DNA of 64,000 nt from Rhizopus arrhizus (Eukaryota; Mucoromycota; Mucoromycetes; Mucorales; Rhizopodaceae): the NCBI GenBank assembly GCA_024220505.1, contig JAKZZE010000011.1, forward strand, positions 868,001 to 932,000, read 5' to 3'. Below the pieces are notes generated by a model. The model worked only from the letters and a program-made list of their open reading frames with translations. It was not told the DNA's origin and searched no databases. Position numbers and translations under genes: made by a program. This document shows, one piece after another, positions 57,903 through 64,000 of the stretch. Every line of letters starts with the position of its first letter. The first letter of the stretch is position 1.

Positions 57903-59004
57903 TTTATATTGATTTGATGATGAAAAGGAAAAGTGAAAAGTAAACTGTTGTATTTATATGTTTTTTCAATTACAGACCTTCGATCAAGCCACCATATATG
58001 GACTAAAAGGAATGAATTCAATTGGCTCTCGCATTCGCCACTATGTAAGTTACACACTTATGGTTACACCTATGGTTACACATTTTTTTTACTTTTTTTT
58101 TTAGGGATGTTGTAGATGACATTGAATCTTTATATTTAGACTGAACCCCATCTCCTTTTATTCCTTATCTCTTACCATCTTTAATCAGGTTGTATCTTTA
58201 CAGCAAAAATAAGTTCTATTAACAATAGAAATATAAACAAAATAGGAAAAAAAAATATAAGCAAAATGTGAATAAAATACGAGCAATAGCCTTTAGGTTA
58301 TACAGGTACTTGCTGTCAAAATAAAAATAAATAAGCTTTTTCATGAAAGGAAATTGAGCTGTCACATGCTTGTGGCAATTTCCACTTTAAATCCCATGTC
58401 GGCCACTTCGGGCGAGGGATGAAAGGGAGAGAGGCTTCTTCCTAAAAAGGAATTACGCGTAAGCTATTTTTAACCACTTGTGCGCACACTCAGATGTCAC
58501 TTTCTTGGCACGCACAAACCTCCATGGATTTGTACTACTGTAATTTCGCTTTTGTTTAATGTGTGAAAATTAAACTTACAATTTTAATTATTTATACTCT
58601 ATTGGCTATGTATCACTATAAACGTCCTGAGCATTCAGGCACAAAAAAAAAAGGTATAAAAAGAGTAGCTTTATTTTTTCATTTTGTCTTTTGCTTTTTT
58701 TTTCTTATTCTGTTTTCATTCTTTTATTTTTTTTCTTTGACTAAATGCTTATATTATATTTTGTACATTGAATACTGTTTAATGTTGTTAAAAATAAACT
58801 TCTTATTTCTAAAAACTACATTCTCATCACTGTGACAAAATGAAGGATTTAAGTTAATTTTTTTTTTTAAAAAAACACACACACACACACACAGCGAAAA
58901 TGAAAAGTATTCAAGTTTTTGAAATCTATTTTTAGATTACACGATGTAGTACCAATGACAACATTTTTTTTATTTTTAGCACTAAAAATACATTCTATAC
59001 AATT
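57903..59004. other. Intergenic, no gene seen, with (AC)n microsatellite
   Basis: AT-rich DNA between two minus-strand genes. An (AC)10 microsatellite lies at 58875-58894. Confidence 0.55.
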
Positions 59005-60107
59005 CTAAGCATCAAGCATTTTATGAAAGACGGGAATCAATTGTTGAGCAACAGTAAAACTGAAAATTAATTTAGGACCAACCTATAAATCAAGACATAT
59101 AAATAAACATATATATTACGTTAACTACCATATTTAAACTTACAACTAAAATTTTGGGAGTCAACCCCTTAAAGAAACCACCAAAGCCTTCATTCTTGAT
59201 AAGATCCTTAATAATCTTCAAACCAGGCTCAGGATTTTCAAAGTTACGATTTTGAATACGAGTTTTTACAACATCCAAGGGAGCAGCAACTGTAATGGAT
59301 GCAACAGCACCACCAATAGAGGCACAAAAGTTTTGGAAGAAGGTAGCGTTACTATAATCACTTAATCCAAACAAGTATTCCTTTACAAAAGCGGAGCCAC
59401 CAAAGAGAGCAAAAGAACCAGGTGCATTACGGGCTGCTGTCCAGCCAGCGCCACGATAAAGACCCATACCTTCATCCTTGACGATACGCAAGAAACCACG
59501 TCCACGGAAAGCTTCAGGATTGGTTTGTCTCTTGATCTTGAGAACATCCAATGGAAGCAAGGCAATTTCACCAATACCAACCACACTACCAGCAGTGGCG
59601 TGCATAATTGTCTTTCCGGTCTTTTCCCCAAATGCACCAACAAACAAATCTCTATGGTGCTTGTTGAAGTAATCTTTCACAAAGGGTTGTCCACCAAATT
59701 TGTATACTCTTTGAGCGACCTTGTACCCAGCTGCAAATCCAAGACCGGGGAAAAGAGAGGCATATTTCTTTAAAAACCCAGCATTGGCTGCTTCCTATTT
59801 ACAAAAAATGCATTTAAGCATGGGTTGTCAAAGTTAATAAAAAAAAGTTACCTTGAAAACGACTCTGTCGACAGCAGCCTTGTTTTCTGCAAATGAGCGA
59901 GTAGATTCCCAAAGCTATATAAAGGATGAGAAGATTGAATTTGCTTCATGAACAAAGAATGCACACCTTTGTTTGATTACTCATTAATCGCTTTGCCACA
60001 GTATCAACAGGGTGAAAAATAATTAATTCAAGAATACCAGAGCTAGCACTTCCAAGAAAACGAGCTTTACCAGACTCAGAGTTGTTACTACTGATAGGAG
60101 GTGACAT
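59005..60107 (-). CDS. GGC1: Mitochondrial GTP/GDP carrier (Ggc1/Yhm1)
   Basis: Mitochondrial carrier family member exchanging GTP for GDP across the inner membrane; in yeast it affects iron homeostasis and mtDNA. Four inferred exons, 60107-59967, 59914-59852, 59794-59144 and 59082-59005, give 933 nt, or 310 aa (yeast Ggc1 has 300). The three carrier signatures are HPVDTVAKR, LPLDVLKIKR and APLDVVKTR. Blocks typical of Ggc1: ARFLGSASSGILEL, FPGLGFAAGYKVAQRVYKFGGQPF, FGEKTGKTIMHATAGSVVGIGEI, KIKRQTNPEAFRGRGFLRI, GWTAARNAPGSFALFGG, QNFCASIGGAVASI, RIQNRNFENPEPGLKI and FKGLTPKILVVGPKLIFSF. The start is the Met before SPPISSNN; an in-frame Met 81 nt upstream is unlikely. All introns GT-AG, all phase 0. 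Confidence 0.95.
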
Positions 60108-60189
60108 TATTTTAATCAAAATGAAGAGAGAAGGGTTATAAAAAGTGTGCTTTGTCCCTGTCAAAAAAAACCTTTTGTCGGGAATCAAA

Positions 60190-60830
60190 AAAGATAAAAG
60201 AGATGAAATAAACTCAGACTTACAGTCGTTCCACTGCCAACTTGAGGATTTTATCGCTCATGGCATCCTGTTCTGGCTGGTTCTCGCAGGCTTTTACTCC
60301 CGCCTTACCATGTGGCTCCCGGACTACGTCTACCTGTTTCGTTCTGGAAGGAATTCTGGGCCTTCGATATTCCAAGCTCTGCCTTCACTCTCTGGTGAAG
60401 ATTACTGCATGATAGTCTGCCCGTGACATCTACACTTCTCCGAAGAAACGTTACCTCGTGTGCTTCCCCTTTATGCCTTATCTCTCATAGTGATGCTGAA
60501 GACACATTCCATTTTGTGGTAGGATGTTCACTAAAGTGGCAATTCTGATCCTATGTATTGTCTTTGTTTCGCCTGACAGGCCAATTCCCTGTCGCAATTT
60601 CCGTGTGGTCCGCTCTTGCAACGCTCTCTTTTCCCTATAATCGGTATACAGTTTGCTCAGATCATCTTCGCCCTTTAGGGTTTGCCTTTTCATCTGGCGC
60701 TGTGTTCTCAATGGCACACTGTGGTCATTGTCAGGGGCTATTAATTTTTTTCAGCAAGACTCCAAGCTTTTGTTTGATACATCACTTGTGACAGAATTTT
60801 AATTGTTCAATAAAGTTTAAACTTATACAA
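60190..60830 (+). pseudogene. LINE 3'-end fragment (C-terminal ORF2 and tail)
   Basis: The plus strand reads, with frameshifts, LLRRNVTSCASPLCLISHSDAEDTFHFVVGCSLKWQF, and later YVLSLFRLTGQFPVAISVWSALATLSF. A C..C...H....C arrangement around HFVVGC is the zinc-knuckle-like end seen in fungal LINE ORF2 proteins. The fragment closes with CAATAAAGTTTAAACTTATAC and an A run, like the LINE 3' end at 44140-44160. A truncated, dead insertion just upstream of GGC1. Confidence 0.6.
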
Positions 60831-60944
60831 AAAAAAATGAGGATTTTAGAAATTGATTTCACTGCTTATTTTTTAAAAAGCAACGAAATGTCAAAGTTAT
60901 TATTTTTAAAGGAAGATAGCCAATGAAATATTTATGATGAGAAT

Positions 60945-61150
60945 AGGCGTGTGTGTCTCTCCATATTCACCGGAGCTCAACCCCATTGAACAGTTCTGGG
61001 CATTAGTCAAACGTAAAGTTAGACACCAAAAACTCCAAGGTACTAAAACACTTTAAGATAGAATTGTTGATGCTGCGAATGAAGTTCCCATTCAGCATCT
61101 TGAAAACTGATTCAGCATTCATAGAACCAATTTGATAATTGCTTAAACCG
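60945..61150 (+). pseudogene. Tc1/mariner-like transposase C-terminal fragment, copy D
   Basis: Reads VSPYSPELNPIEQFWALVKRKVRHQKLQGTKTL, a stop, then DRIVDAANEVPIQHLEN, a stop, and FSIHRTNLI. The block with the catalytic Glu (SPELNPIEQFW) is intact. The rest of the protein upstream is missing. Same family as copies B and C. Confidence 0.75.
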
Positions 61151-61712
61151 CATACCAATTTAAATATCAATAAATAATACAGTTGGGACAACTGTACCTT
61201 AATATAAAATTCGAACCACTCTCATATTGAGGATTATGTACTGGAGTTTTTTAATTTAATCCTCTGTACAATATATTTATTTTTGACGTAGTACTTATTC
61301 ATTCTTACCCTCATTTCTCGGTGCTTTTCGTTTTTAAGAAATAACCGTTTTCAGAGATCCACAATTGTTGAGGGGATAATGGGCTGCTTTATATTTAGCT
61401 TTCTACTATTCGTCAAGGACTCTACTTTTTTAGTATTATCAATCGCAATTTAATTTACTTGCATTAGTCGTGACACAATAATGGGAAAGATAGCGATTTG
61501 ATCAAGGTTCTCAAAGACAGTCAATTCGGAGAGTTGAATCATTCTATATACGATTAAACAGATTTTTATTTATAAATAATTAAACCTCTATTGGGCGCAC
61601 GATTGTAATATTACATCTTTTCCGCCCGAAGCAGTTCATAAAGGAAGGATAGTGGTGACTAAAAAACTCTTTTGGGATCAAGGGTAAAAAATGTTTTGGG
61701 TCATTCTATATA

Positions 61713-61812
61713 CACCATTTCCAGAAATTAAAGTCGCTGTGACTAGTCGCAATTACATATAAATTGTATTATAAAACTTTACAAAATGCGACTTTAATTT
61801 CTGGAAATAGTG
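61713..61812. mobile_element. MITE, 100 bp, copy 2 (better preserved)
   Basis: Ends CACCATTTCCAGAAATTAAA and TTTAATTTCTGGAAATAGTG are inverted repeats of about 25 bp with one mismatch; the inner 21 bp are perfect. TA flanks both ends (61711-61712 and 61813-61814), as for a Tc1/mariner-type target duplication. The interior matches copy 1 (TACATATAAATTGTATTATA region) almost exactly. No coding capacity. Confidence 0.85.
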
Positions 61813-61866
61813 TACTTTTGGGGCAATTATATCGAATCTATAAGTGCTGATTTAGGGGCCCTTGAA

Positions 61867-62400
61867 TTAGGATACCTCCAACAGAAGGATTCGACATTCG
61901 AGACAAATAAGAGCATTCAACGTTGTGCGCATTTCTTTGCCAACCTTTACTAAATCGGATTCAAAACAGCGCAAAAATTTAGGTCGCTTGAACTCGCCTA
62001 TAGTGACAGAAATCCATGAATTCATCGTCTTGACATTGGCCACAAAATCCGGCTTCTTTCCCTTTTCTCTTGCTTGTCCAGTCGTCTTCTTATTGACTTC
62101 GTCTTTCTTGACTTCCTTCATGACTTCATTTACCTTTTTGTTCAAATAGCTATTAGCCCATTGAATATGCAAAAGAGGTTCAGCTGCAAAGATTGGCTGT
62201 AATACAGGGGCAATATAGTTGTGAACATATGAATCTTCAATAAAGGAATTTGGGGATCCGTTTGCAAAGAGGTAAGAGCTGTATGACAGCTTGAATTGTG
62301 TGAGCATCAACTATATTTTTCATAGAGATGGCTTCAACAAGATATGTTGCCAAAATCCATACACCAGACAGTGGAATTCATTGGTTTTGATGGTTCATTA
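61867..62400 (-). pseudogene. ORF fragment of an unknown repeated protein family
   Basis: The longest open part starts at ATG 62307 and runs 146 codons: FKLSYSSYLFANGSPNSFIEDSYVHNYIAPVLQPIF, a Lys-rich segment (MKEVKKDEVNKKTTGQAREKGKKPDFVANVK), then WISVTIGEFKRP and DLVKVGKEMRTTLNALICLE before it goes out of frame. Upstream, NEFHCLVYGFW continues the same strand across an ATATAG acceptor-like site. The C-terminal block is alignable with the relic at 24.8 kb. The style recalls uncharacterised multi-copy proteins of Mucoromycota; no function known to me. Confidence 0.4.
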
Positions 62401-62784
62401 ATTTTGAGAGTGGACATGGCTTGTCTATGTAAATCGACACTCCAATCTTTACTTATTGAAGATTGTTATTTCTGATCAAAAAGGAATACATCATGAAGAG
62501 CTAAATGTCTCAAGTCAGAAAGCTGTTCCGCGAGGTTACGTAATTTTAAAGTATTTGTCTTGTAGTTACAGTAGGTGAAAAGATATGAGCAGCCTCTGTT
62601 CGATTTGTCTTCATATCTTTTTATTTTAGGGTATACATTCGCCAGAGCTTTGATATCACATAAGCTAATTAAAAAAGCAAAAGTGCATATAATGCATTAT
62701 AGAGGTTGACTGTATCTCAAGTATAAGTTTTTTAAAAAGGGAAAGACAGTCATAAAATAGCCAATGATGATTTATCAAAATTCG

Positions 62785-63723
62785 CTATGTTTCCTTTGTT
62801 TCTACTTTGGCTGGTATACTATTGATGTACCTCTTGCAAGCATATGCATTGAGCTTATTTCACTCTACATCTACACGTTGCTAAAGTTTTCTGACACCTC
62901 TTGCTCTGACTTCATGTGGTGGCAGATTAAGTTTGAGCTGATACCAAACATGCTTTATATGATTTAAATCCTGACTTTGAGCATACCAATAATTTATATA
63001 CCTTACACTGATACCGCATAGCTACGCAGTTATGGACTTTAATTTATACATTAGGCCGCTATCATTCTGAAGGTATATATTAGACACCTTTAAATGATGA
63101 TAATTTAACGTATTCATGCAAACAATGCTAAGTATATGAAGATAAGTCGTTGAATTTATATTACCATCATAAAGCTGACATGTCTAAACTGGACCCTGAG
63201 CAGGTATGCGATCACACATGTTCATCTTACCGCTGCCGTGCTTTACTGTAATGTTGATGTGATGAGGAAGCAAGAGGTCATTTGATACTACCCTATAGTA
63301 CTTTACTCCATCCGATCACTAGATGCTAACCTTTGCTTCAGCTGAGAACACTGCTGATCGTCACTATTGACTTGACCAGTTGCAATGCCTTTTTGCTCAG
63401 GCCATCTGCTTTTTTCAATGATCCTTTTTTAAAAATGCCTTCTTTTTTTTTAGCTCTCGGTGGAAGTTTATGGATCTCAGCGCGTTTACTCCTGAACGAT
63501 GTGTCAACGAGCAACCAAGCTTACCTAAATCCCTGAATAACTCTTTTGCTATTGTCGGATGACCAGTAATGATACGCAACTCGAGAGAATGTTTCACAGC
63601 ATCAGAGACAATAGCATGTCTGCCAGCCTGCAGGTATGACTTTTGTGGAAAAAGCTTTCTAGCATGTACTTTAACCGTACTAGAATGAACGTGGTATTCA
63701 TCTGAAATATCTTCTGGTTTCAT
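62785..63723 (-). pseudogene. Tc1-like (DD34E) transposase, degenerate copy E
   Basis: On the minus strand: an N-terminal DNA-binding part with MKPEDISDEYHVHSSTVKVHARKLFPQ, LELRIITGHPTIAKELFRDLGKLG and RSINFHRELKKKKAFLKKDH. After a damaged stretch (first Asp lost) come SDGVKYYRVV, HHINITVKHGSGK and AQGPV. Then LYDGNINSTTYLHIL, YAQSQDLNHIKHVWYQLKLNLPPHEVRARGV and YINSIPAKVETKET to a stop at 62785. The order is that of a complete Tc1 transposase. The catalytic Glu (family LNPIEHVW) is Lys here. Frameshifts and stops show it is dead. Confidence 0.8.
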
Positions 63724-63812
63724 GCTCTTTAATAGTGTATCTTTTTATGTTGGGGTTGCTTTTCCATTGGCATAGATTTAGGCATAATGATGCGAAGTAG
63801 TGAGAGGAATTG

Positions 63813-63815
<3 letters not shown>

Positions 63816-63854
<39 letters not shown>
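63816..63854. repeat. Homopolymer A tract, 39 nt
   Basis: Uninterrupted A run just upstream (on the minus strand) of the degenerate Tc1 transposase. Likely slippage or a retroposon tail. Confidence 0.7.
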
Positions 63855-63856
<2 letters not shown>

Positions 63857-64000
63857 AACCAAGGACCTTGAAGTTGCACTTGCTTTTATATGAATACAAT
63901 GAGGAATGCTCACAGTCTCAGACAAGTACGCCGTGTAGTCTTACAATATATTTTTTGTTGATTTAAATGTAAACATATGATTACCACACATAATTTAAGC

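Noticed and set aside
58875..58894. Short repeats considered as a possible CRISPR-like array
   Set aside because: It is a plain (AC)10 microsatellite; no spacers, and CRISPR is not expected in a fungal nuclear genome.

Overview
The window is AT-rich eukaryotic DNA from a fungus, most probably an early-diverging filamentous one of the Mucoromycota (Rhizopus/Mucor/Phycomyces type). The signs are: many short introns (about 43-60 nt) with GTAAGT-like donors; complete fungal genes such as an Ask1 DASH subunit, a septin and the alpha-aminoadipate lysine enzymes Lys9 and Lys12; a secreted GH45 endoglucanase with an N-terminal CBM1, an arrangement known from Rhizopus, Mucor and Phycomyces; and abundant decayed Tc1-like transposases and LINE pieces. 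I see no rRNA gene, no intact tRNA gene and no CRISPR array. Exon coordinates were worked out by hand from splice signals and reading frame.

Layout. 0-1 kb: Gag-like ORF of a retroelement running off the left edge. 3.3-4.4 kb: GH45-CBM1 cellulase. 5-6.5 kb: decayed unknown ORF and a dead Tc1 transposase. 6.9-9.3 kb: LYS9 (minus) and a COX8/VIIc-like subunit (plus). 9.6-9.9 kb: a 100-bp MITE and a tRNA-derived SINE-like element. 10.1-13.3 kb: Sec7/PH Arf-GEF-like protein lacking the usual Glu finger. 14.6-16.4 kb: importin alpha. 17.4-18.8 kb: LYS12 with an 8-nt exon. 19.5-21.5 kb: first cytochrome P450. 21.7-22.9 kb: Ask1. 22.9-28.1 kb: gene-poor, with Tc1, LINE and other relics. 28.1-30 kb: Srk1/Rck2-type MAPK-activated kinase. 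30.2-30.8 kb: peroxisomal PXMP4/PMP24. 31.2-33.3 kb: second P450. 34.4-35.7 kb: ETF alpha. 35.7-37.4 kb: two-domain ABC ATPase. 37.8-39.2 kb: hexokinase. 40-42 kb: FHA-kinase (Chk2/Cds1-like). 42.8-45.5 kb: LINE ORF1 relic next to a Tc1-like relic. 46-46.3 kb: small unknown protein. 46.6-48.3 kb: septin. 48.3-49.5 kb: two unknown proteins. 49.6-53.4 kb: ZGRF1-like helicase. 53.6-55.3 kb: DUF262 protein, divergent from the helicase. 57.2-57.9 kb: coiled-coil unknown. 59-60.1 kb: GTP/GDP carrier Ggc1. 60.2-64 kb: a repeat graveyard (LINE tail, two Tc1 relics, second MITE copy, unknown repeat-family ORF).

How it fits together. Most genes are independent housekeeping genes. Two lysine-biosynthesis genes (LYS9, LYS12) lie about 9 kb apart. 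Mitochondrial functions recur (COX8, Lys12, ETF alpha, Ggc1, possibly the ABC protein). The divergent ZGRF1-like helicase / DUF262 pair shares a 192-bp intergenic region and is the most suggestive functional pairing. I found no clear undescribed multi-gene system. The most original observations are the SINE-like element with an 11-bp target-site duplication, the paired 100-bp MITEs, the Sec7 domain without its catalytic Glu, the P450 without its I-helix acid, and the helicase/DUF262 pair.
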